This document shows, one piece after another, positions 22,858 to 33,979 of a DNA stretch of 64,000 nt (position 1 is its first letter; each line of letters opens with the position of its first letter). A program made the position numbers and the translations under genes. Origin of the DNA: Stereocaulon alpinum (taxonomy: Eukaryota; Ascomycota; Lecanoromycetes; Lecanorales; Stereocaulaceae). The DNA is taken from the NCBI GenBank assembly GCA_018257865.1, contig JAEUBA010000064.1, forward strand, positions 120,222 through 184,221, read 5' to 3'. The notes beneath the pieces were generated by a model that was not told where the DNA came from, ran no database searches, and saw only the letters and a list, made by a program, of their open reading frames with translations.

Positions 22858-24042
22858 ATGCTCAAATCAAGGAATATTCTCTATTGTTCCCTAGCAATTG
22901 GCACCCTCGCCCACTCTCATGAGCTGCAATATGGACTAATCCCCGCCATCGAGCAGCCATTGAGCCTTACTGAAGCTGATCTGGGTAACAGCCCACTCTT
23001 CTCACTACACCGCGATCTGGTGAACATTGAGTCGATCTCCAATAATGAGCATAATGTCGGAGTATTCCTAGAATCTTACCTCAAAGACCATAACTACACC
23101 GTCGAAAGACAATACGTCGATTTCCTAGAGTCCAAAAAGGACAACGCAAGATTCAATATCCTAGCGTACCCCGGCTCAGAACGACAAACTTCCGTCCTCC
23201 TCACCTCCCACATCGATACCGTCCCTCCCTTCTATGCGTACAAAATACATGGAAAGGATGATGTTTGGGGCCGCGGTTCTGTCGACGCAAAAGCCTGCGT
23301 AGCTGCCCAGTTTGTCGCCCTACAAGAACTCCTCGCTTCAGAGTCAATCTCCCCAAATGATGCCTCCCTCCTGTTTGTTGTCGGCGAAGAAACTGGTGGA
23401 GAAGGCATGCGTGCTGTTAACGACCTAGGGATGAAATGGGACACCGTAGTCTTCGGCGAACCAACGGAACTGAAACTCGCTTCAGGCCATAAAGGAATAT
23501 TGATATTCGAGCTAATTGCACATGGAAAGGCGGGCCACAGCGGATATCCTTGGTTGGGCAAGAGCGCGAACCACATACTCATACCCGCGCTGGCTGCGCT
23601 GCAAAAATTGGAGCTCCCGAGTAGTGAGAAGTACGGGAACACTACTCTGAATATAGGGTCAGTCAATGGTGGGGTTGCAGCGAACGTTATCGCAGAGACA
23701 GCTGTCGCGAAGATCGGGATACGGATTGCCGCCGGCGACTCTAATGACGTGGAAAACTTGGTTTTGAAGGCTGTTAAGGATGTCGATGAAGATATTGAGG
23801 TTGTCTTTTATGGAGGCAGCTACGGGCCAGTGGACATTGATCATGATATTGAAGGTTTTGAGACAATTACGGTGAATTATGGCACAGACATACCGAACCT
23901 TTCGGGAGACCACAAGAGGTACCTGTTTGGGCCAGGGAACATTCTGGTAGCTCATTCATATCATGAACATCTGAAGGCTAGGGACTTGGTGAGTGCTGTG
24001 GAAGGGTATAAGAGGCTTGTACAAGTTGCTCTGAAGTCTTGA
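22858..24042 (+). CDS. Secreted or vacuolar M20-family metallopeptidase (394 aa)
   Basis: This is a zinc carboxypeptidase or aminoacylase of the M20A type. The ATG at 22858 is chosen because it starts a signal peptide (MLKSRNILYCSLAIGTLAHS); upstream codons in the same frame have no ATG. The metal and catalytic residues are visible: His118 in TSHIDTVP, Asp143 in GRGSVDAKAC, Glu177-Glu178 in GEETGGEG, Glu in FGEPTEL, and a late His in VAHSYHEHL. The dimerisation lid domain lies between, beginning HGKAGHSGYPWLGKSAN. The length is slightly short but complete for the fungal secreted M20 group. No intron is needed. It sits next to, and convergent with, an amino-acid permease gene, which fits peptide degradation followed by uptake, although convergent neighbours need not be co-regulated. 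Confidence 0.92.
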   Translation: MLKSRNILYCSLAIGTLAHSHELQYGLIPAIEQPLSLTEADLGNSPLFSLHRDLVNIESISNNEHNVGVFLESYLKDHNYTVERQYVDFLESKKDNARFNILAYPGSERQTSVLLTSHIDTVPPFYAYKIHGKDDVWGRGSVDAKACVAAQFVALQELLASESISPNDASLLFVVGEETGGEGMRAVNDLGMKWDTVVFGEPTELKLASGHKGILIFELIAHGKAGHSGYPWLGKSANHILIPALAALQKLELPSSEKYGNTTLNIGSVNGGVAANVIAETAVAKIGIRIAAGDSNDVENLVLKAVKDVDEDIEVVFYGGSYGPVDIDHDIEGFETITVNYGTDIPNLSGDHKRYLFGPGNILVAHSYHEHLKARDLVSAVEGYKRLVQVALKS

Positions 24043-24750
24043 TAGTACATATGAAAGTATAAAAGCATCAGTGCGAATGGAAGACTTGTTCTGCCCGCCT
24101 TGTGTCCGTAAAGGTTGTCCCATGAATTAGTTTGAGGCCAGTCAATGACCAAAGGTACATGCTCGTGTTAGCGCTACTTTTGATTAATACTGCTGTTCTC
24201 TGCGCTGCAAAGCAGCGCATTCTAGACTTGGCAGGATATAAAATCGCATTATTCCTGCCCCCAGAATAGGAGAAAGTGACAAGCTGACCACTCGGAGTGA
24301 ATAGAACATTCCACAATCCAAGCTCCCCTCACATTGATAATTGGGATGGCATTTGGCAGGGAAGAGCAACATTCGAATCCTCTCGTGCTTACACACTACG
24401 AGAAGCAGCAATCCGGCATGGAAGACCTAGGACAAGAACGGCGGCAAAGGGGCCCATTGCTGACGAGATCAGATGGTATACAGTTTAGGTTCTAACTCAA
24501 TATAGATGACATGGAACAATTACAGCTCTGAGAGGAAGCCCGCGTTCAACGAAAACAGCTTGTAGATCCAACCAGCCCATCAGTATCTTATCTTGCCCCA
24601 GATCGTGGAACCATCACTCCGGGCAGTTCCATAGACTCCGCCGGTCTCCATTCATCATACAACATGTACTCCCGCCCAGTCCGATACCATCAAACGCCAT
24701 CCACTGTGTATGACCGCATATCTCAGACACGTCAATTAGTCAGACGACGT
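24043..24750. other. Intergenic between convergent genes
   Basis: The 3' flanks of the M20 peptidase (+) and the permease (-). Nothing else is recognised. Confidence 0.5.
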
Positions 24751-26606
24751 TCAACACACGAGCTTATAAGCCTTCTTCCACCTCGGCCATGTCGCCTTCT
24801 CCAGATCTTCCTCAGCCAGAAGCTCCCTCAAATTTAGCTCTCGCCTGCCCGTCTTCAGATCCATATCCGCAGCTCGCATGAATGGAGTCTTGTGATAGAG
24901 CTTGTAGGGGATATAGAACAACAATACGACGGGCACTGCGAGATACAATTCGAAAAAGTTTTGGGTCAAAGGTACTGCGCCGGTAATGCGTGTTCCATCT
25001 GATGCGGGCACCGGAGCGATACCAACCCAGAATTGTGCAATTAGCACGAGGATGTTGAAAATAAAACCAATCCAGCTACCGAAGACGCCCGCTTGGGACC
25101 GAAATGCCAGTTCATCCAGAGTGTGACCTTGCAGTTTCCACGCTCTCCGGAAGCGGATATGGGAGAAGCAGATGGAACCCCAGGTGAAGATGGAGCTGAG
25201 GCCGCTGAGAGCTTGAAGCCAGATGAAGACTTTCTCTTCTGCCGCTGAAGCTGCGAGAAATGCGATGAGACCCATAGTGGATGCGAAGAGAATAGCCACG
25301 AGAGGCCGACCCTCACGGTCGATGTAGGCGAATATCTGGGGTGCTTGGCTCTGGTCTGCTAGGGCAGCAAGCGTGCGTGAAGAGCCATAAACGGAGGAAT
25401 TGCCGACGGAGATGACGGAGATCATGATGACGACGTTCATAACAGAATCGAGGCCTCTAATGCCGGCATTCTCGATGGCAATAACGAAGGGAGATGCTTT
25501 CGCGTCTGAGCTTGAGGAGCCGATGAGGCGACCGTCGTTGTATGGAACTAGTAGGCCGACGAGGGTAAGGGAGACAATATAGAAGAGCGTGATACGCCAA
25601 AAGACCTGTTTGACTGCTGTTGGAAGCGATTTGCGAGGGTTGGCAGTTTCGGCGGCTGCAAGGCCGACAAGCTCGGTGCCTGCAAAAGCGAAGGCCGCTG
25701 TTACGAAGACGGAGCAGAGCCCCTTGAAGCCATTATTGAAGGCACCCGGATTGTGCCAGTATTTCCCACCAATATATTGTCCAGATGGCCCTCCACCAAT
25801 ATCGAGGATGATTCCAAGTATGATAAAGCCAATTACTGCTATCACCTTGACAAGGGAGAACACAAATTCGGCTTCACCATAAGCTCTGACGCCGAACAAG
25901 TTGATGCTGATAATTATGGTGAGGAAGATGGCAACCCAAGCGGCCGGAGAGATGGACACATTCCAGTATTCAACCGTGATTGCTGCAGCGACGACTTCCA
26001 GCGGTAGAACGATAAGCCATTGCATTGCATAATTCCAGCCCATGGCAAAGCCCCACGCAGGGTCCAGGAAACGTGTAGAGTATGCCGAAAATGAACCAGC
26101 CACGGGGAATATCACAGCCAATTCTCCGAGGGCCTGGACGGTACAGAAAAGCATCCCCCCAATAAGACTGTATGCAATCAGGACAGACGCTGGACCGCCG
26201 TTCGACAAAGATTTCCCAGTGGCGACGAAGAGGCCGGTACCTGCATACTTGTAAGTATGGGCTCGTTTGAAGAAGCATAGCGTAACAGAAGCATACCAAT
26301 AGAACCACCGATGGCAATCATCTGCAAATGTCGGCCTTTCAGCTTCCGTGCCAATGGAGAGTCTGCAGTATTCTGCGCGGCTCTCTCGCCATCAAAACCA
26401 TTGCCATTGGCACCCGCGGCTCTAGCCTTCTGATTGGGATCTTGTTTGAAGCCATCCCACACTCTGTGAAAGACATTGGGTCGAGGTCTTAGCTGTTCAT
26501 CGTAGATTGGCTCTGTTAGCCCGAAAGCGTTGGAGTCGAGGGAGTCAGACTCGGGAGAGGAGGTAAGGGCTCCCTCTTTGCTCTCTTGATACGTTTCTTT
26601 CGCCAT
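24751..26606 (-). CDS. Amino-acid permease, YAT/APC family (599 aa, two exons)
   Basis: Exons are inferred as 26606..26297 and 26240..24751, with a 56-base intron (GTATGC..TATGCAG). Splicing restores the family hallmark around the first membrane helix: KGRHLQMIAIGGSIGTGLF, then VATGKSLSNGGPASVL. Twelve hydrophobic segments can be followed between about residues 90 and 560, including ELAVIFPVAGSFSAY and the helix after FAFAGTELVGLAAAE, both diagnostic of fungal amino-acid permeases. The hydrophilic N-terminus (about 95 residues) has many Ser and Lys residues, where nitrogen-dependent ubiquitylation usually occurs in this family. The C-terminus ends WPRWKKAYKLVC, with the usual terminal Cys. 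Substrate specificity cannot be told from sequence by eye. Confidence 0.93.
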
Positions 26607-28077
26607 GTGGCAGACTTCACCGCTGCCGGCAGATAGCTGTGCTCTGAGATATCCAAGATAGGCAATGTAGAGGGGTTCTTGGGATGAAAAGTAGTACTAA
26701 GACGCACTGAGACTGCGTCTACTGGAAGACTCGGTGCATTAAATGAGAGATGTCGGAAAGTCAGGAAAGATGGAGGCGAGGGTATTCAAGCAATTGATGA
26801 AATGTAAGATTACTGCGTTATCTCAGCGCCGACGGAGAAGATCGCGATGGGTATGAAGTTGGGGCATTTCGGCGCACAGATCCCACAAAGATTGTGTGGG
26901 ACTGCTGACTCGTCATGAGCTTCGCAGGTGTAAGTGGAAGCTGTGATGGAGAATGTGAGAGGGTTGGGTGGTAGAACCATGGTAGAGGTAGGTTTATTAT
27001 TCATCGGAGCACCCAGCAGAGTGGGACACTGGGACGTAGATGGATGGTCTCGGCAGGCCTAACGAAAGTAAGCGGGAAGGAGTGGGGGCCTTGGGGGGCT
27101 ACACGGAGCTTTTAGCGAAGCTTGGACCCGATAAGGACACACTCTCTCGACACTGATCCGCCCATGATTGGCGGCACATTCTGCTTTCGGAGGACTCGGT
27201 AAGCATCCGCTTTCTACAATGCCCATTCTCACTTTCCCTCCTGATACACAACGTATATTCCATCCGTGAACCAATCTGGCACATGACGTCTCAGCCTATC
27301 TTGCTCAGCAAGCTTTGACGAAAGACTTTCACCAGTGCTCTTTCTGCTAAATGCCCTGCTGATACGAGGCTGAGCCTGGCAAAGTAGAATGAAACTTTCA
27401 TCTTTAGGGTACTGTTGCCATCTGCTGACCATTTTGACCTTCCACAAAGCGCTGCTCCAACCAGAACCACAACCATTCCCTAAAATCCATGTCAACCAAG
27501 CCGCCTCGGTAGTCGAGGACGAGGAGCTGCCTCCCTTTTCCTGATTGGGTTACCCTAGCGTCCCTATCCCCTCCCAACTGGACTCTTGCTCAACTTTAAT
27601 TCATGGTGCGAATGACGTTTAAGCCAGATTGTCAAGAAATGCAACAGCCGAACCATGAAATCCCTCCAATGATAGGCATCCCACAGGTTAGAGTGTTCGG
27701 CGTCTCAGTTCTATTTTGCCATAAACACATTGAGCCGTGTCCTAGATGCTGTGGAGATGTGCAACAGAAACGTCGAAAGCTAGATTGAAGGGTTCAATAA
27801 TGTTTCTTAAGCAATATGTCCTGTTGTTGATATGTACAATATGGTTCTGGGTGCAATGAGTCAACGTTGGTCGGGATCTGAGTGTAATGCTCCAGAAAAG
27901 CTCGAGTTGCCTACAAAGCGACAGGGGTGTGGGGGGGGGGGGGTTGTTTTTGGGAAATAAATAAGCAGCAAAACCGCAACCTGATGGGTTCTTTTGGGGC
28001 TTCTCCAGTCTTTTTTCCTATAACACCATATCCACGCAACCGCCAACAATTATACGGCATTTGGTGGCATGTACTGC
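26607..28077. other. Gene-poor 1.5 kb upstream of the permease gene
   Basis: No gene is supported. It includes a run of 13 G at 27931-27943. Short frames such as 26810-27004 (-) lack a signal peptide or domain. Confidence 0.5.
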
Positions 28078-28909
28078 TTACAGCAACGCAAGCGCAGCCA
28101 CAGCTGCACCGACCGCTCCCATGTTTGAGCCAAAATTTTGAGCCGCGCCTGAGGCTGCAGTAGCAGCGGTGCTGCTTGTGCTGGATGCGGTTGAAGATCT
28201 TGAGGACCCTGAAAGTTTGTCACGTGTCAGCCTACATAGCGCAAGAACCCGATATTGAAAAGCGGATTGCAGGATCACGTTTTCACAGAGAGCATGTGCC
28301 TACCGGTAGCAGAGCCAGCGGTAGCAGCACTTGTCATAGAACTGGCCATCATTGACCGGCTGGACATAGAATTGGATCCAGTAGCTGCCATTGCTGAAGT
28401 TGCTGAAGAAGCAGTGCTTGCCCCTGAGGCGGCAGCAGAAGAAGAGCCGGAACAGCTTGCTGCTTGTGGTAGTTTGACGTTGACACTGTGACCGATTGTC
28501 AGCAAACAATGCTTCATGGTAGGTTGCCAAGCACACGGTATCTTTGGTAGGCTTACGTATCACAAAGCTGTTGAGCGACTTGAAGAGTCTCTGAATGACA
28601 CATTCAGTATCTGCGCATTCACCGTGCTTATATAGAACCCACTTTGTTGATCTGAAGGAGAGCACGCCGTCGCTACGCAACATGAAATGCCAGTGATGAA
28701 GGCCTGATCCGAGCATATGCACGAGACACCGAGGTTACATTGGGTGGGTAGAGTACTAGCGCATGGTTTCTGTTGCTCGTGTCAGTGAAGGAAACGCGCC
28801 GTGGTCTGGCTGTACTTACAGCGCAAGCTGGCAAGTCACTCAGAGTCTGCAGCTGAGCGGTGCAGAACGCCGCCAAAGCAAGAACACTGGTCTGGAATAC
28901 GAGCTTCAT
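28078..28909 (-). CDS. GPI-anchored CFEM-domain cell-surface protein (187 aa, five exons)
   Basis: Exons are inferred as 28909..28820, 28769..28643, 28590..28557, 28485..28304 and 28208..28078. Every border has GT..AG and the phases agree. The product begins with a signal peptide (MKLVFQTSVLALAAFCTAQ), then a CFEM domain (about residues 20-90) with nine cysteines spaced C-x3-C-x7-C-x5-C-x-C-x10-CC-x4-C-x15-C (DLPACAKPCAS, CICSDQAFITGISCCVATAC, then LQVAQQLCD). A Ser/Ala/Thr-rich stalk follows, and a hydrophobic tail (GAVGAAVAALALL) after SGAAQNFGSN suggests GPI anchoring. CFEM proteins can take up heme iron, serve as cell-wall proteins or act in virulence. The position that usually holds the heme-coordinating Asp before the C-x-C is Gly/Val here (CNLGVSCIC), so heme binding is doubtful. 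Exon 3 is only 34 bases. Confidence 0.9.
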
Positions 28910-29893
28910 GTTGTTGTGATTGTCCGAGGCAAATTAGAGGTAATAATGAAAGGATGATTTGTAGAAGTCTTTGAACATGTAGGAGATGTTGGCCCCTTTT
29001 CCCAGCTGGAGTCTAAATACGGAGTTGAGGGCAGTCTTGATGCGCCAGTCCCGCGCTTACTACGAGCTACTTTAGGCTTTTAGAGTTGTGGCGTTTAAGA
29101 GACTAAGGTAGTTTCAGTCACCCGTGGCCTTGGCTTTCCCTGTTCTGATTTGTCGCCTGCCCTGACGAAGAAATATCTCCGTTTTACGTAGGACTCCGAA
29201 GAAAATAGCAATTACTCTCTGCCACAGCCAGAGCGGCTATCCGAGAGTTTCGAAAGTGACGTGTACAGAGTATGTACGTACCATCAGTATCTCCATTGGG
29301 GAAGAGACGCTGGCCCCAATGCCGTACACCTGCTACGAAGGAAGAGCTTAGACGGATTAAAACAATTTGAATGCGAAGGGCGATGGGATTATTGGTGGCA
29401 CTCTACTCCCATCGTTATATAGGCATCAAATTCATGAAAATAGAATACGGATGATTGCTGCGCCTTGAAAGGAAAGGTTCTGTGATAAAGGAAGGTAGAA
29501 TTATACTGCACACGGCTTGCAGGACAGGCCATAGTAAGACAGTTGTTCTGCATTCTTCAGGTAGAAACCGTCCTCTGGCCCTTGGCGCGCCTAACGTTGT
29601 TATTACAAGTGTCTCATATCATCAAAAGTAGGAAAATATGAGTGCTACATAAGGTAAGGTACGGAGTACCGTAGTTCAGGATCGATCGGAATCTGCCCTA
29701 GCCTCGGCTGCCAAGGCCCTTGCTTTGGGTAAAAGCAAACCTCAAACCACCGAAGCGACGTCGTATGCAAATCTCGAGTTCTCAATGAATCAGAGGATGT
29801 TGTGTGCAGATCTGGATGGGCATCTCAAGATGAAGCAATTCAACGTTCCTCGACCGACCTTTTGAACGCTCCCACCTTTATGCAAGCCACAAG
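28910..29893. other. Divergent promoter region between the CFEM and MFS genes
   Basis: Just under 1 kb with no gene. It probably contains the promoters of both flanking membrane or surface protein genes. No specific operator was recognised. Confidence 0.5.
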
Positions 29894-31810
29894 ATGGGGT
29901 TAGGAGTCTTGGAAACCTCGCGGTTCGAGAAAATCCCTGGTATGTGTACAATTTACATCTTATGTAAGATCTAGAGCCATTGCTGAACACACTTCAGGGA
30001 CTTCCTTTGTATACGATGATGCGAGTCGACCCCCCCAAAATGGTGAGCTCGACTGCCGGTTGAAATACGACAGGAGTGGCGCTGTGCCCATAATCCTCGT
30101 GCCTCAACCTTCTGATGACCCCAATGACCCTTTGAACTGGCCGCTATGGAAACGCGACATGATTCTCGTCATCCTCTCTATTCTCTCGGTTATAGCCTCG
30201 ACATTGAGCCCTCTCCTCGCAGCAAACACCGTTACTCTATCTCTGCTCTTCGACAAGGACTTTGCTGCGATGGCGCTTGCTACGGGCTATCACTTGCTCG
30301 GAGTTGGTGTTGCCGGCTTCCTCTTCGTGGCCTCCGCAAGAGTCTGGGGGAAGCGACATCTATACCTACTGGGCACTGTTCTTATTGTTGTCAGCAGCGC
30401 TTGGGGAGGAAGCACAGCATACAACTACAAGAGCTTGGTATGGGCTAGAATTATCCAAGGGGTTGGCTTGGCACCCTTCGAAGCCTTGGTCAATGCTAGC
30501 GTTGGAGATCTATACTTTGTTCACGTATGCACGGAACAGTCTGGGACACTCCTACATTTTGGCATTTAGACTGAGAAATATTTAGGAACGAGGCAAGCGT
30601 ATGGCTCTTTCCAACCTGTCGCTCTTCGGTGGAGCATTCTTTACGCCCATCCTTGTGGGCAAGATCACGCACACAATCGGCTGGCAATGGTCATTCTACT
30701 TCGTTGCCATCTTCTGCGCTGCCATGCTACCTTTCCTCTTCTTCTTCGTTCCAGAAACCGCCTTCCGACGAGATGATTCCTTCAATACCGATATCAGAGG
30801 GGAGGAATCAGTTCAGCATGGCGCAGCTCTCAAAAATCGTACTGTAAATGGAGACGGCCACAGCCATGGCTCTAGTACCGAAAAGCAGCCAGGTCCAGTC
30901 TCCGAGGGCTCATCTCCAACGCCTATACCACATAAAGTCAGTTTCGCTCGTTCTCTCCTCCCTTTCAACGGCCGCAAGACCGACGAAAACCTGTTCAAAC
31001 TAGTCCTCCGGCCCCTTCCCCTCTTCCTTCACCCCGCTGTTATATGGGCCTGCCTCATCCAAGGCACTCTCATTGGCTGGACCGTCATGATCGGTGTCGT
31101 CCTAGCTGCCATCTTTCTCGGGCCGCCACTCTGGTTCAGCGAAGTTCAGACTGGTTATATGTACACTGGCCCTTTCGTGGGTGCAGTCCTGGGTTTCCTA
31201 CTAGCAGGTTTACTGGCCGATTGGAGCGCCAAGTTCATGATCAAGAGAAACAAAGGTGTCTACGAGCCAGAGTTCCGTATTGTGCTTGTGGTGGCGCAAA
31301 TGATTTTGGGCTGCGCGGGGCTCTACGGATTCGGCATTACATCTTACAACGTCAAACGCTATGGGTGGTTTTGGCCAGACTTCTTCTTTGCGTTGGAAGT
31401 TATGGGGACGGTGTTAGGGGCCGTGGCTAGTGCTCTGTACATTGTAGATGCTCATCGTACGTGTACCCTTGGCTACCATGGGGTTGTTCATCGATCATAC
31501 TGACTTGGCTTAGGGGAAATTGCCGTGGAAGCGTTCACCTGCCTGCTCATCTTCAAGAACGTTTTCAGCTTCGGTTTGACCTGGGGAGCTTATAACTGGA
31601 TCGTGGCTGCAGGCATCCTCAAGGTCTTCTATATCATTGGAAGCGTGCAAGTCGGTATCTGCCTGCTCAGTATCCCAATGTGTAAGATCGTATCCCTCTT
31701 TTACCTGAGATGATGTCTCCATACTGATAGAGCCTGCAGATATCCTGGGTAAGAGAAACCGGGCGTTCTTTAATCGACATGATATTCTCAAGATGACGCA
31801 TCTTTGGTGA
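29894..31810 (+). CDS. MFS transporter, fungal HOL1/DHA1-like (560 aa, five exons)
   Basis: Exons are inferred as 29894..29939, 29998..30524, 30586..31456, 31514..31681 and 31740..31810. All phases agree and the stop is TGA. The N-terminus MGLGVLETSRFEKIPG comes from a 46-base first exon and matches the typical start of this transporter group. Next come LVPQPSDDPNDPLNWPLWKR, the family's entry into helix 1, and about twelve membrane segments. SARVWGKRHLYLLGT is the MFS loop 2-3 signature, and ARIIQGVGLAPFEALVNAS marks helix 4. A long central cytoplasmic loop (about residues 250-330) is hydrophilic and holds a His/Gly-rich stretch. The C-terminus ends KRNRAFFNRHDILKMT, also characteristic. Substrate is unknown; relatives carry polyamines, drugs or other small molecules. 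The last exon (71 bases) is short but well supported by the conserved tail. Confidence 0.9.
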
Positions 31811-32645
31811 ACAAGGTGCTAAGGTCTATAATAGTGAATGAGAATGGAAATACCCCAAGGCGTTCTTCTGGAATTCACATATTGAGCAGAGCAATTTCTC
31901 TGACTATTGGCGTTGAGCGCACTGGCGTACAATCTGTGCATGTTATTGAAAAACTTCTAAGTTGAGCTTATTGCTCGAGCGCCGGAACGTGCCGTCCCAT
32001 TGCCTCATTATGTTGCTCTTATTGTCCGATAGGTGATATCTGCGTTCGGAGGATGAGCCATCGATCTAAGACTTGATCCAGCTGGCATGCCATTTGATTG
32101 TTGGGTCGTACCTTACGGAGAACGGGTGGAGGATGTTTGGCTGTGGGTTGCTTGATACGGTGATTTGCTCTGGAGCGCTCGCAGTAGGCATTCTCACCTC
32201 GTCAAAAGATACATCATTTAGAGCCAGCTTCTTCCAATCTCGGGATTATTGAACAGATCGCTGTCTCATGTCTCGCGTAGAATTAGAATCGGACGAGGAA
32301 CATCACGGGTAGAGACTGATTTGGATACGAAAGCTACCTATCTAGAAGAACAGGATATCTCCGCGAGAAGAATCGAAGTAATTCTAGAGGTGTTGACTAA
32401 GAGGAACGCTTCCTGATCCGCATGATTGATGGAAAAGACAATCCCTCGCTGCGCAGCCGATTGAGCTGACCAGAAACCTGCTGCTTTCTACCATTCGCAT
32501 AATGAACAAGTGAAAAGGACCATTTCGCAAGATTGCGGTTTTGCATGAAGAACCACGTGTTGATATCCCGCTCCTCTGCCCACCACCTTCCGCTCCAATT
32601 AGCCACAATTATGACCAAAGCCAAGTCAGAGCAGGTAAAGGACTT
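31811..32645. other. Intergenic between convergent MFS and 14-3-3 genes
   Basis: Contains the 3' flanks only; no coding or RNA signal was recognised. Confidence 0.5.
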
Positions 32646-33979
32646 TTACTCTGCAGGACGAGCGGGCTCAGGCTGCTCAGCAGCAGCTTCAGTAGCGTCA
32701 GGCGCTTTAGTCTCCGCCGCTTTCTCAGGCTCCTTTGCTGCCTCACCACTTGGAGCAGCCTCAGCATCACCGCCATCTGAGGAGGTCCAGAGCGTAAGGT
32801 TGTCGCGGAGAAGCTGCATGATGAGCGTGCTGTCGCGGTAGGATTCTTCGGAAAGGGAGTCGAGCTCTGCAATTGCATCATCGAAAGCTTGCTTGGCCAA
32901 ATGGCAAGCGCGGTCGGGCGAGTTCAAGATCTCGTAATAGAAGACCGAGAAATTAAGAGCAAGGCCAAGACGGATGGGGTGGGTCGGAGTAAGCTCGGTT
33001 TGTGCAACATCGGTAGCGTTCTATTGCTGTAGTAAGTACACTATTGGTTTCGCGTAGATGACATGGCTTCTGACCTTGTACGCCTCGTGGGCAGCAGTTG
33101 CAGCGACCTTACGCTTCTCACCTGAAGCGAACTCAGCAAGGTAACGGTGATAGTCTCCCTTCCTAAAAGCAGAACCAGGTCAGTGTCTTAGAAAGTATAC
33201 AGACCATTGCCTATGCCATCCACCGTGCTACATACATCTTGTGGTAGAACACTTTCGATTCTCCTGACTCCGCCTTTGGGATGAGAGACTCGTCTAGAAC
33301 GTTAAGCACGTCTTGGCACACACGCTCGAGCTCGGTCTCAATCTTCTGACGGTAATCGCGGATGGTTCCAACATGCTTGTCTGAACCCTTTGACTCCTCT
33401 TTCTGTTCGATAGATGAAATGATGCGCCAGGAAGCACGTCGGGTCCCCACGACGTTTTTGTAGGCGACGGACAGGAGGTTCCGCTCATCAACAGTAAGTT
33501 CGCCACCAATCTGGAACCCGAATTAGAATACTGTTTGCTAACATCTTCATCCCTCAGGCTATCTTCCCGCCACATGGTGTAGTACCTTGGCAACTTCCTG
33601 TTGACAGTCAGTGTTGAAGCAATCAGCGAGTTTCAAGCTACTGACCTTCATGTATGTAACCATCTCTACATGAGATTTGCATCAGTACACTATGTTTCTC
33701 GATGTAGTCGATGCCAGGAACAAATACCATCGTAGCGCTCAGCTTGCTCACACAGCCTCGCAAGAAAGGTCTTGCTGTCATGGGGTCAATACAACACGCG
33801 ATACCTATCAATATTTCGCAGGAGAGAAGTACCTCTCACGCTGTAACGTAGAGCATCGAGTTAGCGTTTTATCACACTTGGCACTCGGACAACAATAGCT
33901 TTGGGCCAGGAGGGGGGTTGTTTTGGGGGTGAGGATCGGTGTACTGATAGGCGCGTCAACAACGTACCTCGCTCGTCAT
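32646..33979 (-). CDS. BMH1: 14-3-3 protein (278 aa, eight exons)
   Basis: A phosphoserine/threonine-binding adaptor acting as a dimer in the cytosol and nucleus. Exons are inferred as 33979..33968, 33840..33833, 33774..33728, 33665..33646, 33597..33586, 33510..33236, 33162..33075 and 33020..32646. They join in frame to MTSERESKTFLARLCEQAER, YDEMVTYMKEVAK, IGGELTVDERNLLSVAYKNV and VGTRRASWRIISSIEQKEES. The phosphopeptide pocket is intact: Lys in SVAYKNVVG, Arg in the RRASWR segment, and Arg-Tyr in GDYHRYLAEF. The helix 9 region LLRDNLTLW is also present. The C-terminal tail is acidic, Ala/Glu/Pro-rich and somewhat long. Exons 1, 2 and 5 are only 12, 8 and 12 bases, which is unusual; the 5' end would be missed by naive gene finders. 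The symbol follows yeast naming of the family, not proven orthology. Confidence 0.95.

Noticed and set aside
22563..22894. Repetitive frames over the CAGTCGAGC array on both strands
   Set aside because: They arise because a 9-base repeat without stops is open in all frames; no gene signal.
24365..24385. ACATTCGAATCC, resembling a tRNA T-loop
   Set aside because: No acceptor, D or anticodon stem can be drawn around it; no tRNA gene was recognised anywhere in the window.
26810..27004. 64-codon minus-strand frame with several Cys
   Set aside because: No signal peptide, no domain and no neighbouring exon; likely chance.
27931..27943. Run of 13 G
   Set aside because: A simple homopolymer in non-coding sequence; no further structure around it. 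Its length may be uncertain.
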